6,990 bases of DNA. It comes from DATAYF01 sp036272735 (lineage in GTDB: Bacteria > Chloroflexota > Ktedonobacteria > Ktedonobacterales > Ktedonobacteraceae). The position numbers were made by a program, and so were the translations under genes. The notes under the pieces were generated by a model. That model searched no databases and was not told the DNA's origin. It worked only from the letters and a program-made list of their open reading frames with translations. Of this stretch, positions 1-6,472 are shown one piece after another (the stretch's first letter is position 1; the number at the start of each line of letters is the position of its first letter). The stretch spans positions 1-6,990 of the forward strand of contig DATAYF010000623.1 of assembly GCA_036272735.1 (NCBI GenBank). The letters are read 5' to 3'.

Positions 1-45
1 GGCTGTTGTCGCTATGATTGATGTTCTCTCGGTCTTCTTATCCAT
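1..45 (-). CDS. Possible start of a leftward gene, cut by the window edge
   Basis: An ATG on the minus strand (45-43) opens a frame that runs to the window edge and reads MDKKTERTSIIATTA. A weak purine-rich Shine-Dalgarno-like stretch (AAGAG, 57-53) sits 7 nt upstream. A TATAAT box in the right orientation (86-81) would give a leader of about 30 nt. Only 15 residues are visible, so no family can be named. The charged N-terminus followed by a small hydrophobic run could suit many proteins. The call rests on start-site context alone; the stretch could equally be non-coding. Confidence 0.3.
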   Translation of the reverse strand, partial: MDKKTERTSIIATTA

Positions 46-58
46 AAAATATCTCTTC

Positions 59-80
59 GCTTTCAGCTTTCAGCTTTCAG
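59..80. repeat. 7-bp tandem repeat, three copies
   Basis: The unit GCTTTCA occurs three times without a mismatch, followed by one extra G. It lies between the ATTATATAAT box and the putative leftward start codon. If that gene is real, the repeat falls in its 5' leader or initial transcribed region, where copy-number change by slippage could alter spacing. No function is shown by the sequence. Confidence 0.8.
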
Positions 81-90
81 ATTATATAAT
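81..90 (-). promoter_or_regulatory. Self-complementary ATTATATAAT, possible -10 of the leftward gene
   Basis: The 10-mer ATTATATAAT is its own reverse complement, so a TATAAT -10 hexamer is present on both strands (minus 86-81, plus 85-90). On the minus strand it is well placed for the reading frame starting at 45. No good -35 box is seen at 16-18 bp in either direction; the nearest minus-strand candidate, around 108-114, is too far and weak. Confidence 0.35.
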
Positions 91-142
91 GGTTGACGCG
101 CCCGAATGGTCACATTTTGGCCAGTAGTGATCTCAGTGGTCC

Positions 143-197
143 AATGTATAGATAAGCCTGGATGTGCCCTGGGCACATCCAGGCTTATCTATACATT
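143..197. repeat. Perfect long inverted repeat (27-bp arms, 1-nt centre)
   Basis: Positions 143-169 are an exact reverse complement of 171-197, with a single T at 170 between them. The arms begin AATGTATAGATAAGCC and the centre is GTGCCCTGGGCAC. Pairing stops abruptly at both outer ends. On the plus strand it is followed by AAATAATTTTT (198-208), so rightward transcripts would form a very long hairpin 6 nt before a T run. That is terminator-like, but the stem is far longer than needed. It sits between the leftward start region and the sucC promoter and could act as an insulator or terminator, a protein-binding palindrome, or a small mobile palindromic unit. Confidence 0.9.
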
Positions 198-223
198 AAA
201 TAATTTTTCGCGCAATGATTCGG

Positions 224-235
224 CGTCAATTGACG
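224..235. promoter_or_regulatory. Palindromic candidate operator over the sucC -35 box
   Basis: CGTCAATTGACG is a perfect 12-bp palindrome, and its right half is the TTGACG -35 hexamer of the sucC promoter. A dimeric regulator bound here would compete with RNA polymerase. A single TTGACG half-site also occurs at 93-98. Part of the symmetry may be chance, since TTGAC is required by the promoter. Confidence 0.35.
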
Positions 236-259
236 GTGTATCTCTTGGGAACATATAAT
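230..259 (+). promoter_or_regulatory. sigma70-type promoter of the sucC operon
   Basis: TTGACG (230-235) and a consensus TATAAT (254-259) are separated by 18 bp. This predicts a start near 266 and a leader of about 37 nt before the sucC ATG at 303. It is the best promoter in the window and is followed by an AAGGAG ribosome-binding site (285-290), 12 nt from the start codon across a T-rich spacer. Confidence 0.75.
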
Positions 260-302
260 GGGCAGAGGTCAGGCAATGTAGCACAAGGAGTTTTTATTTT
301 CA

Positions 303-1442
303 ATGAAGATCCATGAATATCAGGCCAAAGATATTATGGCGCGCTATGGGATTCCCATTCAACCAGGGAAGGTAGCCCGTACGCCAGAAGAGGCCGAAGC
401 TATTGCCCGCGAAATAGGCGGGCCAGTTGTTATCAAAGCCCAGGTATACGTCGGAGGGCGTGGCAAAGCTGGCGGTATCCAGTTTGGGGATACGCCAGAG
501 CAGGCACGGGAAGCTGCTTCACGTGTGCTTGGTATGAATATTAAGGGACTGACCGTCGAGAAAGTCCTGGTGGTTTCTAAAATCGACATCAAAGAGGAAT
601 ACTACCTCGGCATCATCCTCGACCGCAAAACACAAGCTCCGGTGGTGATGGTCTCCAAGGAAGGCGGTATCGATATTGAAGAGGTGGCCGCGACCGCGCC
701 CGAAAAGATTATTCGCTACCCGATTGATATGCATTGGGGTCTGCGACCGTTTGAGGCACTCGATATTGTGACGCGCGCGGGTTTCCCATCCCATTCACTG
801 CGGCAAGCTGCCGCCATCCTCGCAGCGTTAGCACGCACCTTTATCGAAAGCGATGCCAGTCTGGCTGAGATCAATCCCCTGGCGTTGATCGGCGATGGCA
901 AAGTACAGGCGGCGGATGCCAAAATTCTGCTCGATGACAATGGGCTGATGCGCCACAAAGAATACGCGACGTGGGCCGAGCCAGAAGAGGCCAATCCCTT
1001 AGAGTTCGAAGCCACGCAGGCCGGTTTGACCTATGTTAAGCTTGATGGCGACGTGGGCATCGTTGGCAATGGTGCGGGCTTGGTGATGACCACGCTCGAT
1101 ATGGTGGCGCGTGTTGGCGGCAAGCCCGCCAACTTCCTGGATATCGGTGGTGGTGCCAAGGCTGAAATGATGCGTAAGGCACTGACGTTTGTGGCCCGCG
1201 ATCCTCAGGTCAAGGGTATTCTGGTGAATATTTTTGGCGGTATTACGCGTGGTGAAGAGGTGGCTCGTGGCGTGATTATGGCGCAGGAGGAGCTGCCCAA
1301 GGGTTTGCCGATTGTGGTGCGCCTGTCTGGCACAGGGGCCGAAGAGGGCCGGGCCATACTCAAAGACGCCGGACTCGACTGGGGTAAAGATATGCGTGAT
1401 GCTGCACAAAAAATCGTAGCGATTATGAACGCGGAGAAATAG
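303..1442 (+). CDS. sucC: Succinyl-CoA synthetase (succinate-CoA ligase), beta subunit
   Basis: With SucD this subunit catalyses the reversible conversion of succinyl-CoA, NDP and phosphate to succinate, CoA and NTP in the cytoplasmic TCA cycle. It carries the nucleotide-binding ATP-grasp domain (about 1-225) and the C-terminal ligase domain (about 240-379). Visible motifs are HEYQAK at 4-9, the glycine loop GGRGKAGG at 51-58, metal-binding Asn191 (in EINPL) and Asp205 (in DAK), the family signature around 251-267 (VGIVGNGAGLVMTTLD), and the phosphate-helix motif NIFGGITR at 309-316. The 379 aa are close to the 388 of E. coli SucC. The ATG at 303 follows AAGGAG and matches the family N-terminus. 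It is first in a cluster with sucD 12 bp downstream. Residue 20 is Gln, whereas E. coli has Pro. A malate-CoA ligase beta subunit (MtkA) is the main alternative, but no serine-cycle genes are nearby. Confidence 0.96.
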   Translation: MKIHEYQAKDIMARYGIPIQPGKVARTPEEAEAIAREIGGPVVIKAQVYVGGRGKAGGIQFGDTPEQAREAASRVLGMNIKGLTVEKVLVVSKIDIKEEYYLGIILDRKTQAPVVMVSKEGGIDIEEVAATAPEKIIRYPIDMHWGLRPFEALDIVTRAGFPSHSLRQAAAILAALARTFIESDASLAEINPLALIGDGKVQAADAKILLDDNGLMRHKEYATWAEPEEANPLEFEATQAGLTYVKLDGDVGIVGNGAGLVMTTLDMVARVGGKPANFLDIGGGAKAEMMRKALTFVARDPQVKGILVNIFGGITRGEEVARGVIMAQEELPKGLPIVVRLSGTGAEEGRAILKDAGLDWGKDMRDAAQKIVAIMNAEK

Positions 1443-1454
1443 AGGATTGCGAGC

Positions 1455-2321
1455 ATGAGTATTTTGATCGATAGTACGACGCGGGTGATTGTGCAGGGCA
1501 TTACCGGGCGCGAGGGACAGTATCACACACGCAATATGCTGGCTGCGGGCACAAAGGTTGTTGGCGGTGTGACCCCCGGCAAAGGTGGGCAGACCGTCGA
1601 GGGTGTGCCGGTATTCGATACGGTAGAGCAAGCAAAGGCCGCTACCGATGCCAATGCATCGTGTATCTTTGTGCCACCTGTTGGTGCGGCCGATGCAATT
1701 GCGGAGGCCGCCAGCGCGGGTATCGCCTTAATCGTGTGCATCACCGAGAACATTCCGGTCATTGATATGACGCGGGCCATGCTGGTGGTACGCGAAAAAG
1801 GTGCGCTCCTGGTTGGTCCTAACTGTCCGGGTTTGTGCACGCCGGGCCAGGGCAAGATCGGCATTATCCCCTATCAGATTTTTACGCCTGGTCCCGTCGG
1901 CTTTATTTCGCGCTCCGGCACGTTGACCTACGAGGTCGTTGCGCTGTTGACCGAGGCTGGTCTGGGGCAATCGAGCTGCATTGGTATTGGCGGTGATCCT
2001 ATCATCGGCTCAACGTTCGTCGATTACCTGAAGCTTTTCGAGGCTGATCCGCAGACGAAAGTCGTGGTGATGTGTGGCGAGATCGGTGGTAGCGATGAAG
2101 AAGATGCTGCTGAATATATCAAGACGATGAGCAAGCCAGTAGTCTCCTTCGTCTCCGGTCGCACGGCTCCTCCGGGCAAACGCATGGGGCACGCGGGTGC
2201 GATCATTTCCGGCAACACCGGGACCGCACAGGGCAAAGTGGCGGCGTTGCAGGCGGCCAATGTTCCCGTTGCCGATACTATTTTCGATATTCCAGAGTTG
2301 GTGAAAGGGGTTTTAAAGTAA
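1455..2321 (+). CDS. sucD: Succinyl-CoA synthetase, alpha subunit
   Basis: This is the catalytic CoA-binding subunit that carries the phosphohistidine intermediate and pairs with SucC. The N-terminal CoA-binding Rossmann domain has GITGREG at 15-21. GPNCPG lies at 121-126, SRSGTLTYE at 152-160 and GEIGG at 208-212. The active-site loop GKRMGHAGAI (241-250) puts the phosphorylated histidine at His246, the same number as in E. coli SucD. The length of 288 aa matches the family. The ATG at 1455 is preceded by AGAGGA (1441-1446), which overlaps the sucC stop codon, with 8 nt spacing, so the two genes are surely co-transcribed and probably translationally coupled. All key residues are present and the enzyme should be active. 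Confidence 0.97.
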   Translation: MSILIDSTTRVIVQGITGREGQYHTRNMLAAGTKVVGGVTPGKGGQTVEGVPVFDTVEQAKAATDANASCIFVPPVGAADAIAEAASAGIALIVCITENIPVIDMTRAMLVVREKGALLVGPNCPGLCTPGQGKIGIIPYQIFTPGPVGFISRSGTLTYEVVALLTEAGLGQSSCIGIGGDPIIGSTFVDYLKLFEADPQTKVVVMCGEIGGSDEEDAAEYIKTMSKPVVSFVSGRTAPPGKRMGHAGAIISGNTGTAQGKVAALQAANVPVADTIFDIPELVKGVLK

Positions 2322-2325
2322 CAAC

Positions 2326-3510
2326 ATGACCACGGCCCTTGTTTATGACCCGATATTCCTAGAACATATCACACCATCAAAACATCCAGAGCGTCCATTG
2401 CGTGTGCTGTGGGCCTGGCAGGTGATCGAGGCGCTGCAATGGTTGGAGCGCGATGGTATGGTACAGCTTGCGCCACGCGCAGCAACCATCGATGAGTTGG
2501 CGACCGTGCACGAGCGAGCATATATTGCCGAGGTCGAGGCGGCGTGTAAGAAAGTGGCAGAAGAAGAGGCGGCGGGCGGGCGTAAAACCGCGTTTTTCGC
2601 GACCGACACCTACGTTTCGGCTCAATCGTACGCGGCCGCCATTAAGGCGGCTGGTGCACCTTTGACGGCAATTGATGCGGTCATGAAGGGCGAGGTCAAT
2701 AACGCCTTTTGCCTGGTGCGCCCTCCTGGGCATCACGCGGTACGCGAGTCGGCGATGGGCTTCTGCCTGTTCAACAACGTGGCTGTTGCTGCTCGCTATG
2801 CTCTGGATCATCACGGTCTTGAGCGTGTCATGATTATCGACTACGATGTGCACCACGGCAATGGCACGCAAGAAATGTTCTACGATGATCCGCGTGTGCT
2901 CTACTTTTCTACGCACCAGGCTCCGTTTTATCCCGGTACTGGTGCGGCTGATGAGCGCGGCGAGGGTGCTGGCCTGGGCACAACGATCAATGTTCCCCTG
3001 CTAGCAGGCACCGGCTATGAAACGTACGAGCCAGTGTTCCGCCAGTTTCTGGCTCCCGCCGCTGACCGGTTTCAGCCACAATTGATCCTGGTCTCGGCGG
3101 GCTTTGATGCGCACTGGAAGGATATGGAGAGCGGCACGAGCCTGCAAGCGCCGGGCATGTACCTCTCGACGGCTGGTTTTGCCAAGTTGAACCAGATCAT
3201 TCTCGATATTGCGCACGCGTTGTGCGATGATCGGGTTGTGATGGTGTTGGAGGGCGGCTATAACGCGGAAGCCTCGGCGACCTGCGTGGCAACCTGCGTC
3301 AACCTGCTGCTGGGGGATGATGCCGCCGTTGATAAGTTTGGTCCGCCGCCAGATCGCGACTCTCGTATCAATACGGATGTGTTAATCGCAGAGCTACGAC
3401 GCATTCATGGCCTTACCGGCTACCGTATGCGTAACGTGCCCAAACCTGACCGTTCCCGCCTTATCCGCGAGATGAAGGGGCCAGACGCCGACCAGGCGGA
3501 AGAGCAATAG
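2326..3510 (+). CDS. Zinc-dependent histone-deacetylase-family (AcuC/HDAC-like) deacylase
   Basis: The family hydrolyses amide-linked acyl groups from lysine side chains or from small amines such as acetylpolyamines. The catalytic set is complete: RPPGHH gives His136 and His137; DYDVHHGNGTQ at 172-182 gives zinc ligands Asp174 and His176; SAGFDAH at 257-263 gives the third ligand, Asp261; and LEGGYN at 308-313 keeps the transition-state Tyr312. GFCLFNN at 145-151 is also typical of the class II-like bacterial group. The 394 aa are slightly longer than most, with a charged, probably flexible tail after about 340. No signal peptide or membrane segment is seen, so it is cytoplasmic. The start lies 4 bp after the sucD stop, and the only SD-like sequence (AAAGGGG, 2304-2310) is inside sucD at a long 15-nt spacing, suggesting coupled translation. 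The substrate is not known from sequence; lysine deacylation of a protein is favoured by context, and acetylpolyamine or another small amide remains possible. Confidence 0.92.
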   Translation: MTTALVYDPIFLEHITPSKHPERPLRVLWAWQVIEALQWLERDGMVQLAPRAATIDELATVHERAYIAEVEAACKKVAEEEAAGGRKTAFFATDTYVSAQSYAAAIKAAGAPLTAIDAVMKGEVNNAFCLVRPPGHHAVRESAMGFCLFNNVAVAARYALDHHGLERVMIIDYDVHHGNGTQEMFYDDPRVLYFSTHQAPFYPGTGAADERGEGAGLGTTINVPLLAGTGYETYEPVFRQFLAPAADRFQPQLILVSAGFDAHWKDMESGTSLQAPGMYLSTAGFAKLNQIILDIAHALCDDRVVMVLEGGYNAEASATCVATCVNLLLGDDAAVDKFGPPPDRDSRINTDVLIAELRRIHGLTGYRMRNVPKPDRSRLIREMKGPDADQAEEQ

Positions 3511-3529
3511 TAGGTAGGTTAAGGATAAC

Positions 3530-4417
3530 ATGCCACTCCATCGCGAACAGATACGCTTGTTAGCTGTCGAGGATATTCCGCTGGTAGAGCGCTTGCTGCG
3601 CACGTCCGAATACATCTACCAGCGCTTTACTCTGGAAGAGTTACCACTGCTGCTTGAACGTTACCCGGCGGTGGGACTCTTTCATGGCGCGACTTTGCAA
3701 GGGTTTCTGTTATCGCAGGTCGTCGATTCATCCATCGCGTGGATTGGTGGTTTTGGAGTAAGCTGGGGTGAAAGTCGGGCGTATCTCTCTATTTTACAGG
3801 CGCTACTTGAGCATTTGTGCGACGCTCTCAGGGAATGTGGCGTCTCCGATCTGCATTATTCGGGTAACGACGCGGCATACGACTGGCTACGTTCGATCCT
3901 GTTGACGCGTGGTTTTGCGCCGTATCGTTCGCTTTTTTCTTATGATAAGTTTGACTATCGCGTACCAACCTCCGGCAATCAGGCCGTAACTATTCGTCCC
4001 GTGAACCTGGTGGAAACAGTGCAAGGGCAGGGCGATATGGCGGCGCTGCTGGCGATAGACGAGCAGTGTTTCGAGGCGTTGTGGCGCTATGATCGCTTAG
4101 CGTTCATCGATATCGCGAACACACATCCCTATTTTGTGGTAGCAGAGCTTCGTGGCGAGGTGATCGGCTACCAATTCAACGCGTTGGACGGTAATTTTGG
4201 CTATCTTGTTCGTATAGCCGTACAGCCCACTTGTAATAGCCAGGGAATTGGGGCCAGGCTCATGGCCGAGGCGATCCAATTTTTTGCGCAGAACCAGGTA
4301 GCGCGTATTATGTTGAACACACAGGAAGATAATGTGCATGCCCATCGGCTCTACGAATGGTTCGGTTTCACGCGTTTGCAGCAAATGGGCTTCGTGTTGC
4401 GGCGCGGTTTGTCGTAA
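3530..4417 (+). CDS. GNAT-family acyltransferase, probably two tandem GNAT folds
   Basis: The C-terminal half (about 153-295) is a recognisable GNAT domain that would transfer an acyl group from acyl-CoA to an amine. It opens with ITIRPV-like VTIRPVNL (153-160). The CoA pyrophosphate loop follows strand 4 in VRIAVQPTCNSQGIGARLM (227-245), and motif B is NVHAHRLYEWFGF (268-280). At the usual Q/R-x-x-G-x-G/A position the first residue is Asn236. The N-terminal half (1-140) ends in a helix, a strand and an A-x-x-W-L-x(6)-RGF-x-PY arrangement that looks like a degenerate second GNAT domain, as in two-domain enzymes such as mycothiol synthase. Its CoA loop is not evident, so it may be structural or regulatory. 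AAGGA (3521-3525) lies 4 nt before the ATG. The gene is 19 bp after the deacylase gene, so a paired acylation writer and eraser is plausible. The acceptor substrate cannot be told from sequence. Confidence 0.85.
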   Translation: MPLHREQIRLLAVEDIPLVERLLRTSEYIYQRFTLEELPLLLERYPAVGLFHGATLQGFLLSQVVDSSIAWIGGFGVSWGESRAYLSILQALLEHLCDALRECGVSDLHYSGNDAAYDWLRSILLTRGFAPYRSLFSYDKFDYRVPTSGNQAVTIRPVNLVETVQGQGDMAALLAIDEQCFEALWRYDRLAFIDIANTHPYFVVAELRGEVIGYQFNALDGNFGYLVRIAVQPTCNSQGIGARLMAEAIQFFAQNQVARIMLNTQEDNVHAHRLYEWFGFTRLQQMGFVLRRGLS

Positions 4418-4422
4418 TGCTG

Positions 4423-6363
4423 CTAGGTACCAAGCAAGTAGCGTACAGTCAGTGGGGACGCTTTGTTTTTGACGGATAATTGAAATGGGCGACCGGTCTG
4501 CACGCACTGCTGTACTTGCGTGTAGGTGCTGTCATTGAGCAGAACGTTGTTATCCGACACGTTGTTTTGGAGGCGGGAGGCGACGTTGACGACATCTCCA
4601 ATGGCGGTATAGTTTTGCAAGCGATTCGATGAGCCAAGATTGCCAACTGTGGCGAGTCCGGTATTGACGCCGAAACCAAAGCGAATGGGCGTATCTTGCG
4701 GGTGGGTCTGCTGATAGTGCAGTACCGCCATGCGCATTTTCCAGGCCGCTCGTACCGCGTGCTCCGCGTGCGTGGGCTGCGGCAGCGGTGCATTGAAAAT
4801 TGCCATCAGCGCATCCCCCTGGAACGCGGTTAAGGTTCCTTCCTCTTCCCAAATAGCTTCACACATAATCTGTAGGTAGCGATTGATCAAGTTCATCACC
4901 TCTTCAGGAGCCAATCGTTCGCTCAAACTGGTATAGCCGCGAATATCGGCGAAGATGACCGAGATCTCTTTGGTTTCACCACCCAGGTTGAGGGCCAGCG
5001 GGTCCTGGATGAGTTGTTGTACGACGTGAGGATGAACATAGCGCTCGAAAATGCGCCTGATTTCCTTGGCTTTGGCCTCCGAACGTTTGAGGTCGGTGCG
5101 ATCATCGACGACCAGGGCCATACCGATAGGGGCATCGTTGCTATCACGTAGCGCGGTGACGTGCAGTGTGAGATTGACCAGGCCACGCGTCGGAATCTCG
5201 CAATCGACGGCGCGGTTAAAAATGGTGCCGTGCTCGTCCTGGTCTGGCGCACGATCTAGCGCGGGAATGAGGCCAAGTTGCGGCGGTAGCTGACGAAATA
5301 CCTCCTGATAGTGTTGGCCGAGCGCGTGCTCCGGGTGAATACGTAGGATAACGTAAGCCGCTGCATTGAACGTGGTGATGATACCAGCCGCGTTAGTGGT
5401 AATCACGCCATTGGCGATAGATCCAAAAATATTCTCCATGTACTGCTTGTCTTCCTGCACCTGCTGGATAGCTTTGTTGAGATCAGCGAAGAGGCGAGCG
5501 TTATCGATGGCGATGGCGGCTTGATTGCAAAACGCGTGCAGAAGGTCGCGATGTTTGGGGCCAAACAGATTGGCTTCGACGCGACTATCGACGTAGACGG
5601 CCCCGATACAATTGTTGCGTACCATAAGTGGTGCGCACATAATCGAACGGATACCGTAGGCCATGATGCTCTCTTGCTTGCGCAGAGCAAGGTCTCTTTG
5701 GGCATCATCGGCAAGCTCTGCAACGTGGGTGGTGATGACGCGGCGCACGGTGCCCCAGCTAATCTGGGCGGTGGCGGTGTTTTCGGGAATGGTATGAGCC
5801 TGCTTGTCGCGCGCGATGGTGAATTGGGGTTCGTGCGTTTCAGGATCGAGCAGGATGAGGAAACCACGCTCGGCATTGACGAATTCGATCACGCGATCCA
5901 TCACCAGGCGCAGCACGCTATCAAAGCCACGTGTGGAGTTGAGGACCTGGGCGATATCATAGAGGGTTTCGAGTTCGTCGCGTTGCTGACGCAGGTTGGA
6001 GATGTTACTGGTCAGGGCGGCGCGCTCTTTTTCGAAACCGGCCGTTGTGGGAATATCGGTCGCAGTTTCTTGCAGCGACGTTTGTAGTTGTTGCAAGGTG
6101 TAGCTGAAGCGGCTGAACTCTATATCTGCCACGCGGCTGACGTGCAGCGAATCGCTGAGCAGGCGCACGCGTTCGTCTCCGGCCTGGTTTGCGTATTTAC
6201 CTTCGACGGCGATTTCCAACTTCCGGCTATGTTCGTGGAGCAGGCGTGAGATGTGCAGGAGAGAATCGATCAGAACCCGCACCTCGCCGCCCTCAACTTT
6301 GTCTCTATCCGGTGATGGTGCCACCTGGTTCCCTCCGCTTCCTGGTATGTTGTTGTTATGCAT
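4423..6363 (-). CDS. GAF-PAS sensor class III adenylate/guanylate cyclase
   Basis: This is a predicted cytoplasmic signalling cyclase with no transmembrane segment. Residues are numbered from the ATG at 6363 (646 aa). After a low-complexity N-terminus and a helical, probably coiled-coil stretch (about 108-137) come a GAF domain (about 136-293), a PAS domain (about 306-423), the helical linker FERYVHPHVVQQL (439-451) and a class III cyclase domain (about 464-646). Metal-binding aspartates are Asp473 (FADIRGYTSLSE) and Asp517 (QGDALMAIFNAP). Transition-state Asn593 and Arg597 are in GDVVNVASRL. At the two base-recognition positions it has Ala513 instead of the usual Lys, and Thr586. It is therefore likely to be a real enzyme, but its substrate (ATP or GTP) is uncertain. 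A GTG two codons upstream (6369) is an alternative start, but the extended -10 box at 6380-6372 would place the transcript start downstream of that GTG. The gene converges on the GNAT gene with a 5-bp gap. Confidence 0.93.
   Translation of the reverse strand: MHNNNIPGSGGNQVAPSPDRDKVEGGEVRVLIDSLLHISRLLHEHSRKLEIAVEGKYANQAGDERVRLLSDSLHVSRVADIEFSRFSYTLQQLQTSLQETATDIPTTAGFEKERAALTSNISNLRQQRDELETLYDIAQVLNSTRGFDSVLRLVMDRVIEFVNAERGFLILLDPETHEPQFTIARDKQAHTIPENTATAQISWGTVRRVITTHVAELADDAQRDLALRKQESIMAYGIRSIMCAPLMVRNNCIGAVYVDSRVEANLFGPKHRDLLHAFCNQAAIAIDNARLFADLNKAIQQVQEDKQYMENIFGSIANGVITTNAAGIITTFNAAAYVILRIHPEHALGQHYQEVFRQLPPQLGLIPALDRAPDQDEHGTIFNRAVDCEIPTRGLVNLTLHVTALRDSNDAPIGMALVVDDRTDLKRSEAKAKEIRRIFERYVHPHVVQQLIQDPLALNLGGETKEISVIFADIRGYTSLSERLAPEEVMNLINRYLQIMCEAIWEEEGTLTAFQGDALMAIFNAPLPQPTHAEHAVRAAWKMRMAVLHYQQTHPQDTPIRFGFGVNTGLATVGNLGSSNRLQNYTAIGDVVNVASRLQNNVSDNNVLLNDSTYTQVQQCVQTGRPFQLSVKNKASPLTVRYLLGT
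4440..4470 (+). terminator. Weak possible terminator for the rightward cluster, inside the cyclase gene
   Basis: AGCGT (4440-4444) pairs with ACGCT (4458-4462) across a 13-nt loop, followed by TTGTTTTT (4463-4470). The stem is short, so termination would be inefficient. It is the only T-tailed stem seen just after the GNAT stop codon, and it lies within the 3' coding end of the opposing cyclase gene. Confidence 0.2.
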
Positions 6364-6371
6364 GCTCACCC

Positions 6372-6380
6372 ATTATAGCA
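6372..6380 (-). promoter_or_regulatory. Extended -10 promoter abutting the cyclase start codon
   Basis: On the minus strand TGCTATAAT reads as an extended -10 element (TG-N-TATAAT). With the last T at -7, transcription would start near 6365, two bases before the ATG at 6363. No clear -35 box is seen, which fits an extended -10 promoter. No good Shine-Dalgarno sequence precedes either start, so a leaderless or near-leaderless message is likely. Confidence 0.55.
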
Positions 6381-6413
6381 TAAGGTTTTTGGTACGATGC
6401 TTCACCTTTGGGT

Positions 6414-6442
6414 TTCACGTCGTATTATCTTATGCATATACT
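6414..6442 (+). promoter_or_regulatory. Probable promoter of the Uma2-family gene
   Basis: TTCACG (6414-6419, 4 of 6 matches to TTGACA) and TATACT (6437-6442, 5 of 6 matches to TATAAT) are 17 bp apart. This predicts a start near 6449 and a leader of about 40 nt before the GTG at 6490. It is divergent from the cyclase promoter, about 35 bp away, so the two may share regulation. Confidence 0.45.
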
Positions 6443-6472
6443 ATGCCTGTTATCGTGAGCAATTCTACACAT

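Noticed and set aside
85..115. Rightward promoter using TATAAT at 85-90
   Set aside because: No acceptable -35 hexamer lies 16-18 bp upstream, and no gene follows before the long inverted repeat; sucC has a far better promoter at 230-259.
999..1631. 210-residue minus-strand open frame across sucC and sucD
   Set aside because: It is antisense to two genes with complete, well-known family motifs and has no recognisable protein character of its own.
303..2321. Malate-CoA ligase (MtkAB) instead of SucCD
   Set aside because: The families are close, but no serine-cycle or malyl-CoA lyase genes are present, and motifs and lengths fit SucCD well.
5521..6087. 188-residue plus-strand open frame inside the cyclase gene
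   Set aside because: It lies opposite the GAF and coiled-coil coding region, which has clear domain motifs; it has no convincing promoter or ribosome-binding site and is a mirror frame.
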